In this document: one piece after another, positions 8,214-16,490 of the stretch | How the letters are laid out: each line of letters starts with the position of its first letter | Numbering within the stretch: the stretch's first letter is position 1 | Assembly (NCBI RefSeq): GCF_030116705.1 | Contig: NZ_JAOTIK010000001.1 | Location: 5,422,501-5,486,500, forward strand | Direction: 5' to 3' | DNA: 64,000 nucleotides | Origin: Streptomyces sp. ML-6 | GTDB lineage: Bacteria; Actinomycetota; Actinomycetes; Streptomycetales; Streptomycetaceae | Translations under genes and position numbers: made by a program | The notes under the pieces: generated by a model | Told to the model about the DNA's origin: nothing | Seen by the model: the letters and a program-made list of their open reading frames with translations, nothing else | Databases searched by the model: none

Positions 8214-9134
8214 CTACGGAGCGCCCGTGACGACCGCCGCGACCGTGGTTCCCGAAGGGAACGCGCCTTCCGCGGCCAGCTCGGTGAGCGCGTACAGCAG
8301 CTTGGCGACGTAGATCCGCTCGACGGGCATCCCGTGCCGCTGCTCGAACTCGTCCGCGAAGGCGTGCAGCGCCGGGGGAGTACGGGCGTAGCCGCCGAAG
8401 TGGAAGCGCTCGTCCAGGGACCACGACCCGGCCGGGCCGCCGAACGCCTCCTCCTGGAGGCCGCGCACCACGTCCCCGAGGAAGCCGCCCCGCAGCACCG
8501 GGATGCCGAGGGCGCGCCGCCCCGGGCCCAGGCCGGCGGCGAGACCGGCGAGGGTGCCCCCGGTGCCGCAGGCCACCGCGGCCACGTCGGCCGAACCGCG
8601 CAACTCGCGCCCCAGCTCCGTACAGCCCTGTGCGGCCAGGGAGTTGCTTCCGCCCTCCGGGACGACGCAGCAGTCCCCGAAGGCGCTCAGCAGCCCCGCC
8701 AGGACCTCCGGATCGCCCTTCGCGCGGTACGTCGCACGGTCCACGAAGCGCAGGGTCATCCCGTCGGCCGCGCACCGGGCGAGCGAGGGGTTCAGGGGGC
8801 GGTCCGCCAGTTCGTCGCCGCGCACGATCCCGACGGTGGGGAACCCGAGCAGCCGCCCGGCGGCGGCGGTGGCCCGCAGGTGGTTGGAGTACGCCCCGCC
8901 GAAGGTCAGCACGGTGCGCCCGGCGGCGGCCCGCAGATTGGGGACGAGCTTGCGCCACTTGTTGCCCGGCAGGTCGGGGTGGATGAGGTCGTCCCGTTTG
9001 AGCAGCAACCGGACGCCGTGCCGTTCGAACCGTTCGTCACGGACCTCCTGCGACGGGGAGGGCAGCCGGGGCCGGAGGGCGAGGGCGGGGCCCGCGGCGG
9101 CGGCCGGCCGGGGGGCGGGGGAGGGAGCTGCCAT
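8214..9134 (-). CDS. PLP-dependent ACC deaminase / D-cysteine desulfhydrase family protein
   Basis: 306 residues of fold-type II PLP enzyme. KRDDLIHPDLPGNKWRKL carries the Schiff-base lysine (K59). TFGGAYSNHLRATAAAG is the substrate/carboxylate loop, and CGTGGTLAGLAAGL binds the PLP phosphate. Members cleave 1-aminocyclopropane-1-carboxylate or D-cysteine to ammonia and a ketoacid. The active-site residues that decide between these are not enough to choose here. The first 25 residues are low-complexity and the start may lie further in. Confidence 0.85.
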   Translation of the reverse strand: MAAPSPAPRPAAAAGPALALRPRLPSPSQEVRDERFERHGVRLLLKRDDLIHPDLPGNKWRKLVPNLRAAAGRTVLTFGGAYSNHLRATAAAGRLLGFPTVGIVRGDELADRPLNPSLARCAADGMTLRFVDRATYRAKGDPEVLAGLLSAFGDCCVVPEGGSNSLAAQGCTELGRELRGSADVAAVACGTGGTLAGLAAGLGPGRRALGIPVLRGGFLGDVVRGLQEEAFGGPAGSWSLDERFHFGGYARTPPALHAFADEFEQRHGMPVERIYVAKLLYALTELAAEGAFPSGTTVAAVVTGAP

Positions 9135-9230
9135 GCGCCCATTGTCGCGGCACGGCCGTGGCCGGCCGGGCGACGGGCCCGGCCGGCCACGGTGGTCACG
9201 TCCTCGCGCAGCCGCGAGCGGTGACCGGGA

Positions 9231-10427
9231 TCAGTCCTGCGCCAGCCACATGTCCGGGCCGAACACCTCGTAGTGGATGTCGGCCGCCGGGATCCCCTTG
9301 GCCAGCAGCTGCGTGCGTACGGAGCGCATGAAGGGCAGGGGGCCGCAGAGGTACGCGTGGGTGCCGGGGGCGACGGCGACCTCGCTCAGGTCGACCAGGC
9401 CGGTGCGGTCGGCGGGGTGGCCGGGCTCGGGGTCCTCGTACCAGAAGTGGGCGGTGGCGGCGGGGAGCTTCTCGGTGAGCAGGGCGTGGTCGGTGCGCAT
9501 GGCGTGGGTGGCGGGGGAGCGGTCGCCGTGCACGACGGTGACGGGGGCGCGGTGGTCGGTCGCCGCGAGGTGCTCCAGCATCGAGAGCATCGGGGTGCAG
9601 CCGATGCCCGCGGAGGCGAGCAGCAGCGGGGCGTCGGCGGAGTCGAGCGCGAGGTCGCCGTACGGGGCGGAGACGCGCAGCCGGTCGCCGGCCCCGATCT
9701 CGTTGTACAGGTGGTTGGAGACCTCGCCGTCGGGCGCGCCGGCCTCGTGCACCCGCTTGACGGTGATCGAGCGGAGCCGCGACCCGGGGGCGGAGGAGAG
9801 GCTGTACTGGCGTATCTGGTGGGCCCCGTCGGGGAGTTCCACCTGCACGGAGACGTACTGGCCGGGGCGGAAGGCGGGGGCGGGCACCCCGTCGGCCGGG
9901 CGCAGCTGGAAGGTGGCGACGTCCGCGGTCTCCTCGATCCGGGCGACCACCTCCCACTCGCGCCACACGTCACCGGCGACGACGCCCTGCTGGGCGTACA
10001 GCCGCTCCTCGATCGAGATCAGGGCACCGGCCATCAGCCAGTAGACCTCGTCCCACGCGGCGGCGACCTCCGGGGTGACCGCGTCGCCGAGCACCTCGGC
10101 GATGGCGGCGAACAGGTGGGTGTGCACGATCTCGTACTGCGGGGCGGTGACGCCGAGCGAGGCGTGCTTGTGGGCGATCCGGTTGAGCATCACGTCGGGG
10201 CGGGTGTCCGGGTGCTCCACCAGCTGGGTCGCGAAGGCGGCTATGGAGCCCGCCAGAGCCCGGCGCTGGGCGCCGGAGGCCTGGTTGCCGCGGTTGAAGA
10301 GGTCGCGCAGCAGCTCGGGGTGGGCCGCGAACATCTTGCGGTAGAAGAGATCGGCGATGTCTCCGATGGCCGCGCCCACGGCGGGGAGGGTGGCACGGAC
10401 GGTGGCGGTCGACGTCTCGGAGAGCAT
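9231..10427 (-). CDS. hmp: Flavohaemoglobin, nitric oxide dioxygenase
   Basis: 398 residues in three domains. The globin (1-135) has Tyr29 in LFYRKMF and proximal His88 in IAHKHASLGV. The FAD domain carries IRQYSLSSAP. The NAD domain carries LLLASAGIGCTPML and the C-terminal YEVFGP. It converts NO plus O2 and NAD(P)H to nitrate in the cytoplasm. The next gene upstream on the same strand is nsrR. An NsrR box (10448-10470) lies 21 bases from the start, so the gene is almost certainly NO-induced. Confidence 0.95.
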   Translation of the reverse strand: MLSETSTATVRATLPAVGAAIGDIADLFYRKMFAAHPELLRDLFNRGNQASGAQRRALAGSIAAFATQLVEHPDTRPDVMLNRIAHKHASLGVTAPQYEIVHTHLFAAIAEVLGDAVTPEVAAAWDEVYWLMAGALISIEERLYAQQGVVAGDVWREWEVVARIEETADVATFQLRPADGVPAPAFRPGQYVSVQVELPDGAHQIRQYSLSSAPGSRLRSITVKRVHEAGAPDGEVSNHLYNEIGAGDRLRVSAPYGDLALDSADAPLLLASAGIGCTPMLSMLEHLAATDHRAPVTVVHGDRSPATHAMRTDHALLTEKLPAATAHFWYEDPEPGHPADRTGLVDLSEVAVAPGTHAYLCGPLPFMRSVRTQLLAKGIPAADIHYEVFGPDMWLAQD

Positions 10428-10447
10428 CTGTTCCTCCTGGAACCTTG

Positions 10448-10470
10448 AATTGGTATCTGAGATGCGTATT
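10448..10470. promoter_or_regulatory. NsrR box in front of hmp
   Basis: A 23-base site built as 11-1-11. Read on the minus strand it contains GCATCT-C-AGAT, and the arms agree at 8 of 11 positions. It resembles the published S. coelicolor hmpA NsrR sites (AA...GCATCT.AGAT...TT). Confidence 0.8.
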
Positions 10471-10540
10471 TTTTTGCGAGAGGAAACCGGGCAGGACGGC
10501 CCGGTTCGTGGCAGTGGTGCGGGTGTGGGGTGGGTACCGG

Positions 10541-10987
10541 TCAGCCGGAGGGGCGGCTGCTGCTGATGCCGATCAGCAGGGGTCCGGTGGGAGCGGTGAC
10601 GAGTTCATCGATGGTGAGCGGATCGAGCGAGGCGTAGAAGGCGTCCTCCGCCTGGCGCAGGGCCACGCGCAGCCGGCAGGCCGAACGCAGCGGGCAGGGG
10701 GTGGTGCCCTCGCAGTCGACGACGTCCCCGGGCCCCTCCAGTTCGCGGACGAGTCCGCCGATGGAGGCGGAACGGCCCGCCGCGGTGAGGCTGAGCCCGC
10801 CGCCGCGCCCCCGTCGCGCCTCGATGAGGCCGAGGTGCTGGAGCTTGGCGACTACCTTCGCGGTGTGGGTGTACGGCACCTGCATGGTGGCCGCCACTTC
10901 CCGGGTGGTCGGCGGTTCCTCGTTCTCCGCGACGGCGAGGCGCATCAGCACGCGCAACGCCACGTCGGTGAATTTCGTCAGCCGCAT
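10541..10987 (-). CDS. nsrR: NO-sensing Rrf2-family repressor NsrR
   Basis: 148 residues. An N-terminal winged helix (MRLTKFTDVALRVLMRLAVA, then TTREVAATMQVPYTHTAKVV) is followed by the cluster region with C92, C98 and C104. Asp8 is also present. These correspond, shifted by one, to the three cysteines and aspartate that hold the 4Fe-4S cluster in S. coelicolor NsrR. NO destroys the cluster and releases DNA. ATG at 10987 matches family starts. A near-perfect NsrR box lies 17-39 bases upstream, implying autoregulation. It is upstream of hmp on the same strand, about 110 bases apart. Confidence 0.93.
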   Translation of the reverse strand: MRLTKFTDVALRVLMRLAVAENEEPPTTREVAATMQVPYTHTAKVVAKLQHLGLIEARRGRGGGLSLTAAGRSASIGGLVRELEGPGDVVDCEGTTPCPLRSACRLRVALRQAEDAFYASLDPLTIDELVTAPTGPLLIGISSSRPSG

Positions 10988-11003
10988 GACCCTCACGGTA
11001 GAT

Positions 11004-11026
11004 AACTTGCATCCTTGATGCAAGTT
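11004..11026. promoter_or_regulatory. NsrR box between nsrR and the encapsulin gene
   Basis: An 11-1-11 repeat in which arms AACTTGCATCC and TGATGCAAGTT agree at 10 of 11 positions; the outer ATAACTTGCAT/ATGCAAGTTAT arms are perfect. It is 17 bases before nsrR and 141 bases before the divergent encapsulin start. Confidence 0.85.
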
Positions 11027-11166
11027 ATCCCGCTCCTCGGGTGCGACCGGGTCCTCTGCCCAGCCCGTGGGCGGATCAGTCGCACTCTTTTGTGTAATGG
11101 CGCCGCGGCTCTCCGCGCTGAAAGGCTTCTCCGTGCAGGTCTGCCGGAGAGTTGAGAGGGCGTCGG

Positions 11167-12570
11167 ATGTCCGTTGGCGAAGAGGTTCGGAGCGTGTCGC
11201 CGCCGCAGCAGAGTCTGGGCACGGCGGCGGCGCGGAACCTCGCGACGACCACCAAGTCCGTCCCGCAGATGCAGGAGATCACCTCGCGGTGGCTGCTGAA
11301 GATGCTGCCGTGGGTCCAGGTGCAGGGCGGCACCTACCGGGTGAACCGGAGGCTGAGTCACTCGGTCGGGGACGGCCGGGTCACCTTCGTGCAGACCGGT
11401 GACCGGGTAACGGTCGTCCCCGCGGAGCTCGGGGAGCTGCCGGCCCTGCGGGACTTCGGCGACGAGGAGGTGCTGGGCGAGCTGGCCCGGCGCTGCGAGC
11501 AGCGGGAGATCGCCGCCGGGCAGGTGCTGGCCTCCGAGGGGGACGCGGCGGACGTCGTCCACCTGCTGGCGCACGGCAAGGTCGAGAAGATCGGCACCGG
11601 CCCCTACGGGGACGAAGCGGTGCTCGGGGTCCACGCCGACGGGGCCTACTTCGGCGACCAGGCCCTGGTCGACGGCGACGCCGTCTGGGACTGCACGGTC
11701 CGCGCCGTCACCCCCTGCACGGTGCTGACGCTGAGCCGGGCTGACGTGCTGAACCTCGCGGAGCGCGCGGACTCGCTCCGCACCCACCTCGCCGGCCTCC
11801 TCGCCATCCCGCACCAACGCACCAACCAGTACGGCGAGGCGGCGATCGACCTCTCCGCCGGGCACGCCGGCGAAGCCGTCCTCCCGCACACCTACGTCGA
11901 CTACGAGCTCGCGCCGCGCGAGTACGAGCTGAGCGTCGCCCAGACCGTGCTGAAGGTCCACAGCCGGGTCGCCGACCTGTACAACCAGCCGATGAACCAG
12001 ACCGAGCAGCAGTTGCGGCTCACGGTCGAGGCGCTGCGCGAGCGCCAGGAGCACGAACTGGTCAACAACCGCGAGTTCGGGCTGCTCCACAACTGCGACC
12101 ACGGGCAGCGCCTCCAGCCGCACGACGGGGTGCCCGGCCCCGACGACCTGGACGAACTGCTCTCGCGCCGCCGCGGTCCGAAGCTCTTCCTCGCCCACCC
12201 CAGGGCCATCGCGGCGTTCGGCCGCGAATGCAGCAGGCGCGGCCTGGCACCGGAGAGCGTCGAGGTCGGCGGAGACCGGGTCTCGGCCTGGCGGGGCGTG
12301 CCGATCTTCCCGTGCGACAAGATCCCGGTCAGTGACGCCCGGACCACGTCGATCATCTGCATGAGGACGGGCGAGGCCGAGCAGGGGGTCATCGGGCTCC
12401 ACCGGTCCGGCCTCCCCGACGAGATCGAGCCCGGCCTCTCGGTCCGCTTCATGGGCATCGACGAGCAGGCGATCATCTCGTACCTGGTCACGGCCTACTA
12501 CTCCACAGCCGTCCTCGTGCCGGACGCCCTGGGCGTACTGGAGAACGTCGAGGTCGGTCGTCGCCATTGA
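11167..12570 (+). CDS. Family 2B encapsulin shell protein with cyclic-nucleotide-binding domain
   Basis: 467 residues. The HK97-fold shell segments flank an inserted cNMP-binding domain (about 95-195: [39 protein letters not shown]). Typical shell sequences are [22 protein letters not shown] near the N-terminus, [14 protein letters not shown] in the middle and [21 protein letters not shown] at the end. Such proteins self-assemble into protein nanocompartments. The next gene is a polyprenyl synthetase, the known cargo class for this subfamily. ATG at 11167 follows GAGAGGG. It is divergent from nsrR and shares its regulatory region. Ligand binding by the insert is not shown for most members. 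Confidence 0.93.
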   Translation: MSVGEEVRSVSPPQQSLGTAAARNLATTTKSVPQMQEITSRWLLKMLPWVQVQGGTYRVNRRLSHSVGDGRVTFVQTGDRVTVVPAELGELPALRDFGDEEVLGELARRCEQREIAAGQVLASEGDAADVVHLLAHGKVEKIGTGPYGDEAVLGVHADGAYFGDQALVDGDAVWDCTVRAVTPCTVLTLSRADVLNLAERADSLRTHLAGLLAIPHQRTNQYGEAAIDLSAGHAGEAVLPHTYVDYELAPREYELSVAQTVLKVHSRVADLYNQPMNQTEQQLRLTVEALRERQEHELVNNREFGLLHNCDHGQRLQPHDGVPGPDDLDELLSRRRGPKLFLAHPRAIAAFGRECSRRGLAPESVEVGGDRVSAWRGVPIFPCDKIPVSDARTTSIICMRTGEAEQGVIGLHRSGLPDEIEPGLSVRFMGIDEQAIISYLVTAYYSTAVLVPDALGVLENVEVGRRH

Positions 12571-12576
12571 CACACC

Positions 12577-12640
12577 GGGGGCCGGACGGCGGTGTCCGGT
12601 CCCCGTCGATCCCCGCCCCGGGCAGCCGCGCCCGGGGCGG
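12577..12640 (+). promoter_or_regulatory. Two tandem hairpins between shell and cargo genes
   Basis: The 87-base gap holds an 11-bp stem with one mismatch (12577-12587 with 12594-12604) and then a perfect 10-bp GC stem (12613-12622 with 12631-12640). GGGAGG for the cargo gene follows directly. They may attenuate or stabilise mRNA and so set the shell-to-cargo ratio. Confidence 0.55.
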
Positions 12641-12657
12641 CTCCGGGAGGACGGCCA

Positions 12658-13752
12658 GTGAAGACCCAACACGTACCCCAACCACCCATCCCCCGCGTCT
12701 TGGGCGACGGCGACCCGGTCGCCCCCCTCGCGCAGGGCCAGGAGGCGCAGGCGCTCCTGGAGCAGAGCCGGGCCCTCGTCGACCCGCGGCTGCGCGCCGC
12801 CGTCGACTCCCTGCCCGGCGCGATCCGCCGGGTCGCGGCCTACCACTTCGGCTGGGAGGAGGCCGACGGCTCCCCGGCCTCGGGGCGGGCGGGAAAGGCG
12901 ATCAGACCCGCGCTGGTCCTCGCCGCCGCCCGGGCCCTGGGCGGCGACCCGCAACGTGCGCTACGGGCCGCCGTCGCCGTGGAGCTGGCCCACAACTTCA
13001 CCCTGCTGCACGACGACATCATCGACGAGGACCGGACCCGCCGGCACCGGCCCACGGCCTGGGCGGTGTTCGGCATCCCCGCCGCGGTGATCACCGGCGA
13101 CGCCATGCTCGCCCTCGCCCAGCGGCTGCTCGCCGAGGACACGGACCCGGCAGCGGCGCGGGCCTCGGCGCGGCTCTCCACCTGCATCATCGAGCTGTGC
13201 GCGGGCCAGCAGGCCGACTGCGCCTTCGAGGACCGTGACCCCGGCGGGGTCACCCTGGACGAGTGCCTGACCATGGCCGTCGCCAAGACGGGCGCCCTGC
13301 TCGGCTGCGCCTGCGCGACGGGGGCCCTCTACGCGGACGCGGAGGAACGGGCGGTCGGCGCGATGGACGGATTCGGCCGGGAGGCGGGACTCGCCTTCCA
13401 GCTCATCGACGACCTGATCGGCATCTGGGGCGATCCGGAGCGGACCGGGAAGCCGGTGGGGGCGGACCTCATCGCCCACAAGAAGTCCCTGCCCGTCGTC
13501 GCGGCCCTGACCTCCGGCACCCCCGCGGCGGCCGAACTCGCCACGCTCTACCGGGGACCCATGAACACACCCGACGAGGTGAGCCGCGCCGCCGACGCCG
13601 TGGACCGGGCCGGCGGCCGGGACTGGGCGCAGATCTGCGCCGCGGACCGGATGGCACGCGCGATCCACCACCTGTCCAGGGCGGTGCCCGACCTGGCCCG
13701 GGCGGGCGACCTGCTGACCCTGGCGGAGTTCGTCACCCGCCGGAAGCACTGA
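12658..13752 (+). CDS. Polyprenyl diphosphate synthase, encapsulin cargo
   Basis: 364 residues. All-alpha isoprenyl synthase with the first aspartate motif LLHDDIIDEDRTRRHRP and a second motif QLIDDLIGIWGDPERTGKP, in which the fifth position is Gly rather than Asp, as in other streptomycete members I recall. KAIRPALVLAAA binds pyrophosphate. The first 40 or so residues (KTQHVPQPPIPRVLGDGDP) are proline-rich and disordered, the place where family 2 cargo carries its loading signal. It condenses IPP with allylic diphosphates; chain length is not readable. GTG at 12658 has GGGAGG 9 bases upstream. No terpene cyclase is adjacent. Confidence 0.9.
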   Translation: MKTQHVPQPPIPRVLGDGDPVAPLAQGQEAQALLEQSRALVDPRLRAAVDSLPGAIRRVAAYHFGWEEADGSPASGRAGKAIRPALVLAAARALGGDPQRALRAAVAVELAHNFTLLHDDIIDEDRTRRHRPTAWAVFGIPAAVITGDAMLALAQRLLAEDTDPAAARASARLSTCIIELCAGQQADCAFEDRDPGGVTLDECLTMAVAKTGALLGCACATGALYADAEERAVGAMDGFGREAGLAFQLIDDLIGIWGDPERTGKPVGADLIAHKKSLPVVAALTSGTPAAAELATLYRGPMNTPDEVSRAADAVDRAGGRDWAQICAADRMARAIHHLSRAVPDLARAGDLLTLAEFVTRRKH

Positions 13753-14078
13753 GCGCGGGAGCACGGGAACGCCCGGAGGTGCCGGGCGCGGAAGGGGAAG
13801 CGTCCGGAGGGGCCGGGGACGGAGCGGGAAACTCCTGGAAGGGCCGGGCGCGGAAGGGGAAGCGTCCGGAGGGGCCGGGGACGGAGCGGGAAACTCCTGG
13901 AAGGGCCGGGCGCGGAAGGGGAAGCGTCCGGAGGGGCCGGGGACGGAGCGGGAAACTCCTGGAAGGGCCGGGCGCGGAAGGGGAAAGGAAGGGGAAAGGA
14001 GCCGAGGTCACAAGGGCCGTTCGGGGAAGAGGAGGGCGACAGACCGACTGTCATGGGAACGGACTACAGTCCCTGCCC
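13753..14078. other. Gap after the encapsulin operon
   Basis: 326 bases made of the 62-bp tandem repeat, an AG-rich run and the promoter of the next gene. A TACAGT -10-like hexamer ends at 14070, about 8 bases before the ATG, which suggests a leaderless transcript. No gene is supported. Confidence 0.6.
13774..13987. repeat. 62-bp tandem repeat, three copies plus a partial
   Basis: The same 62-base unit recurs with CGTCCGG at 13801, 13863 and 13925. Copies 2 and 3 are essentially identical; the left edge is degenerate and the right end dissolves into GGGGAAAGGAA. It is purine-rich on the plus strand. Because 62 is not a multiple of three it cannot encode a simple peptide repeat. It lies between the cargo gene and the next gene. 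Confidence 0.9.
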
Positions 14079-14102
14079 ATGACAGATGAGTCATGGGCAG
14101 GG
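14071..14102. promoter_or_regulatory. Perfect 13-bp palindrome over the start codon
   Basis: Arms 14071-14083 and 14090-14102 are perfectly complementary with a 6-base loop. The ATG (14079-14081) lies inside the left arm. It could be an operator or an mRNA hairpin hiding the start. Confidence 0.75.
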
Positions 14103-14765
14103 TGGTACCGGGACCGGCAGGGTTCCGACGCCGTCGTCCTCACCACCGACGGACAGCAACTACGTCTCCGGACAAGGGGGATCGACTTCGAGGGCACGAG
14201 CTTCGACGGCCTCGCCCCGGTCGTCGGGACACCACCGGTCGACGACCGGTTCTCCCTGGTGGACGGCGCGTTGAGCGACTGCGTCCTGGAGTGGGACCTG
14301 CCGCTCCCGGTGGCCTGGGACGGAGCCGTCCATCAGGCCACGCTCAGCTGCCTGTTGTCGCTGCGCCGCCCCGATCCGTACCTCAGCCTCGAATTGCAGT
14401 TCGGTGGTGCGGCCTACGCATCCCATCGCGCCGAGAGCGATTTCGCCTCCGCCCTCGCCACGATCCAGCGCGCCCTGCCGCCCGGGGTGCGCCTCCGGAC
14501 CTGCATAGCCTGCGCCTTCTCGGACTACTTCCCGGCCCCGGAGCCGGCCCCGGGGGCGGGGCGCGGACTGTCCGGGGGCCTCGCCTGTTTCCGGGGGGCC
14601 AAGGACGCCTACCGAGGGGCGTCCGGTGAGGGCGACCTCCTGGAACTGTGGGACCGGCGCACCGGATTCGTCCAGGAAGTCTGGAGCTGCCGCGAGTACG
14701 AGCCCCGCCCGGACGGCGGCACCGGTACCGGGCACCGGGGCGCGTTCCCGCTGGAACACGCCTGA
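14079..14765 (+). CDS. Uncharacterised protein (DUF6304-like)
   Basis: 228 residues, no signal peptide or membrane segment. It begins MTDESWAGWYRDRQGSDAVV and has FSLVDGALSDCVLEWDLPLP, a CIACAFSDYFPAPEP stretch and ACFRGAKDAYRG near the C-terminus. I believe it belongs to an actinobacterial family of unknown function (DUF6304), recalled from memory. ATG at 14079 was chosen because conservation begins there; the frame stays open far upstream only because of GC bias. The start codon sits in a perfect hairpin. A terminator follows at 14846. Confidence 0.72.
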   Translation: MTDESWAGWYRDRQGSDAVVLTTDGQQLRLRTRGIDFEGTSFDGLAPVVGTPPVDDRFSLVDGALSDCVLEWDLPLPVAWDGAVHQATLSCLLSLRRPDPYLSLELQFGGAAYASHRAESDFASALATIQRALPPGVRLRTCIACAFSDYFPAPEPAPGAGRGLSGGLACFRGAKDAYRGASGEGDLLELWDRRTGFVQEVWSCREYEPRPDGGTGTGHRGAFPLEHA

Positions 14766-14845
14766 CACCCTCCCGCCCTCCGCCCCTCCCGCTTCCCGAC
14801 CCGTCCCGCTTCCCGTCCCGCCTCGTACGTTTCCGCTCGTCGACG

Positions 14846-14880
14846 CTGCCCCGTACCGGAACCGCTCCGGTACGGGGCAG
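14846..14880 (+). terminator. Intrinsic terminator after the DUF6304-like gene
   Basis: A perfect 15-bp stem (14846-14860 with 14866-14880) with a 5-base loop. It is followed by a GC-rich stretch and three tandem GATCGAGG copies (about 14923-14945). Confidence 0.75.
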
Positions 14881-14955
14881 CCCTGTTGTTCGGGGGCGGG
14901 GGAGCGGAGCGGGGGGCGGGGGATCGAGGGATCGAGGGATCGAGGAGCTGGATTG

Positions 14956-14989
14956 TTGTTCCGGCATTGTTCTACTAACATGCGAACAA
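14956..14989. promoter_or_regulatory. Probable GntR operator and promoter
   Basis: TTGTTC occurs at 14956-14961 and 14967-14972, and its inverse GAACAA at 14984-14989, immediately before the ribosome binding site GGGAGG of the two-gene operon. The arrangement fits autoregulation by the YtrA-like GntR protein encoded downstream. Confidence 0.5.
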
Positions 14990-15000
14990 GGGAGGTTTTA

Positions 15001-15984
15001 ATGAATCGTAAGAACCTGGGCGGAACCGCTCTTGTCGTCCTGCCGTTCCTGCTCGCGCCCGTCGTCGACCTGGTCCTGTTCCTCGTGTTCCGGGACCGGC
15101 TGCCCGACCGGCCGGCCGGCCATTTCACGCTCGACGGCCGGGCGGACGGCCATATGGCACTGATCTGGTACCCGGTGCTCTGCACTCTGGTGTTCGCCGT
15201 GACCGGCGTCTCGTGGTCCCTCATGGTGCGGCGGGGCGAGTTCCACGGGCGGGCCCACCGCCTGCTCGTCGCCGGGGGCTACGCTTTCGCGGGATTCTTC
15301 GGCTGGCTGATGGCCGCCGTGCTGCTCGCCAACGTGGACGCCGTCGAGGGCGCGCGGGGGGAGGCGCAGGGCGTCTCGCTCCCGTTGTGGCAGCTCGCCG
15401 CCGCGCTGGGGGCCGCCGTGCTCGCGGGCGGGATCGGGGCGGGGCTGGCCGCGCTCCGGCCCGCACCGGTGCCCCCGGCCGGGGGCGAACCGGGCGGTGA
15501 CGCCGCGCGGATCGCGCTCGCGGACGGGGAGGTCGCCGGCTGGGCGCGCAGCGTCGGGAGCTGGTGGCTGCCGCTGATCGTGCTGCTGCTCGTCGCCCTG
15601 GGCGTGGTGGGCCTGATTTTGTCGGGCTGGGCCGCCGGGCTGCCGCCGCTGCTCACCGCCGTGCTGATGGCCGGGTTCGTGCGGCCGTGCGTGGCGGTGG
15701 ACCGGCGCGGCATCACCGTCTCCGGAACGCTGCGCTGGCCGCGCGTCAGGGTGCCGCTCGACCGGATCGAGGCGGCGAGCAGTCAGGACATCAGCCCCAT
15801 CGCGGAATACGGCGGTTGGGGATACCGCGTCCGGCCGGGGCGCACGGGTGTGATGCTCCGCTCCGGCGAGGGGATCGTGGCGAGGCTGACGGACGGCCGG
15901 AAGTTCGCGGTGACCGTCGACGACTCGGCGACCGGGGCCGCGCTCCTCAACACCCTGATCGATCAGCGTCGGGCGGAGCACTGA
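15001..15984 (+). CDS. Multi-pass membrane protein in a GntR operon
   Basis: 327 residues. Hydrophobic segments lie at about 8-30, 52-74, 88-112, 128-152 and 190-228. After the last one comes a cytoplasmic PH-like domain (RRGITVSGTLRWPRVRVPLD, RIEAASSQDISPIAEYGGWG). The N-terminal half resembles DUF1648-type membrane proteins. ATG at 15001 follows GGGAGGTTTTA. The GntR regulator begins 2 bases after its stop, so the two form one operon. Such pairs are usually substrate- or cell-wall-stress-responsive; no specific role can be given. Confidence 0.8.
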   Translation: MNRKNLGGTALVVLPFLLAPVVDLVLFLVFRDRLPDRPAGHFTLDGRADGHMALIWYPVLCTLVFAVTGVSWSLMVRRGEFHGRAHRLLVAGGYAFAGFFGWLMAAVLLANVDAVEGARGEAQGVSLPLWQLAAALGAAVLAGGIGAGLAALRPAPVPPAGGEPGGDAARIALADGEVAGWARSVGSWWLPLIVLLLVALGVVGLILSGWAAGLPPLLTAVLMAGFVRPCVAVDRRGITVSGTLRWPRVRVPLDRIEAASSQDISPIAEYGGWGYRVRPGRTGVMLRSGEGIVARLTDGRKFAVTVDDSATGAALLNTLIDQRRAEH

Positions 15985-15986
15985 GC

Positions 15987-16346
15987 ATGCTGTTCCGTGT
16001 CGATCCCACGTCCGCCGTGCCGCTCGGCGACCAGATCGCGGCGTCCGTGCGCCGCTCGGTCGCCGACGGGGCGGTGGTGCCGGGCGAGAGGCTGCCCGCG
16101 GCCCGGGTGCTCGCGGAGTCCCTCGGCGTCAACGTCCACACCGTGCTGCGCGGCTACCAACGGCTCCGCGAGGAGGGGCTCATCGAGCTGCGTCGGGGCC
16201 GCGGCGCGGTGGTCACCGGCGGCGTCCCGCCGCAGCGGGCCCGGCTGCTGGAGAGGGTGCGCGAAGTGGTCGCCGACGCACGTGAGTTGGGGATGACGGA
16301 GGACGAGTTGCTGGATCTGGTGCGTACCGCACTGAACACGCCCTGA
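15987..16346 (+). CDS. GntR-family regulator (YtrA-like)
   Basis: 119 residues. A GntR winged helix occupies residues 1-75 (PLGDQIAASVRRSVADGAVV, LPAARVLAESLGVNVHTVLR, GYQRLREEGLIELRRGRGAV). The tail of about 40 residues (TEDELLDLVRTALNTP) is the short dimerisation segment of the YtrA subfamily. It probably represses its own operon through the TTGTTC sites upstream of 15001. Confidence 0.88.
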   Translation: MLFRVDPTSAVPLGDQIAASVRRSVADGAVVPGERLPAARVLAESLGVNVHTVLRGYQRLREEGLIELRRGRGAVVTGGVPPQRARLLERVREVVADARELGMTEDELLDLVRTALNTP

Positions 16347-16408
16347 GGCCGTGGCACCCGGCCCCTCGCGAAGCCGGGCCCCGGAGCGCCGTTGCCCGGA
16401 GACCCCGA

Positions 16409-16437
16409 GGGGCCACCCCGTCCTACGAGGTGGCCCC
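16409..16437. terminator. Terminator between gntR and snpA
   Basis: GGGGCCACC (16409-16417) pairs perfectly with GGTGGCCCC (16429-16437) across an 11-base loop, between two converging genes. Confidence 0.65.
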
Positions 16438-16490
16438 GGATCCCGCGCGCCGGACCGCGAGGCGGCCCGGGGGAGGTGCGAGGGGACGGA

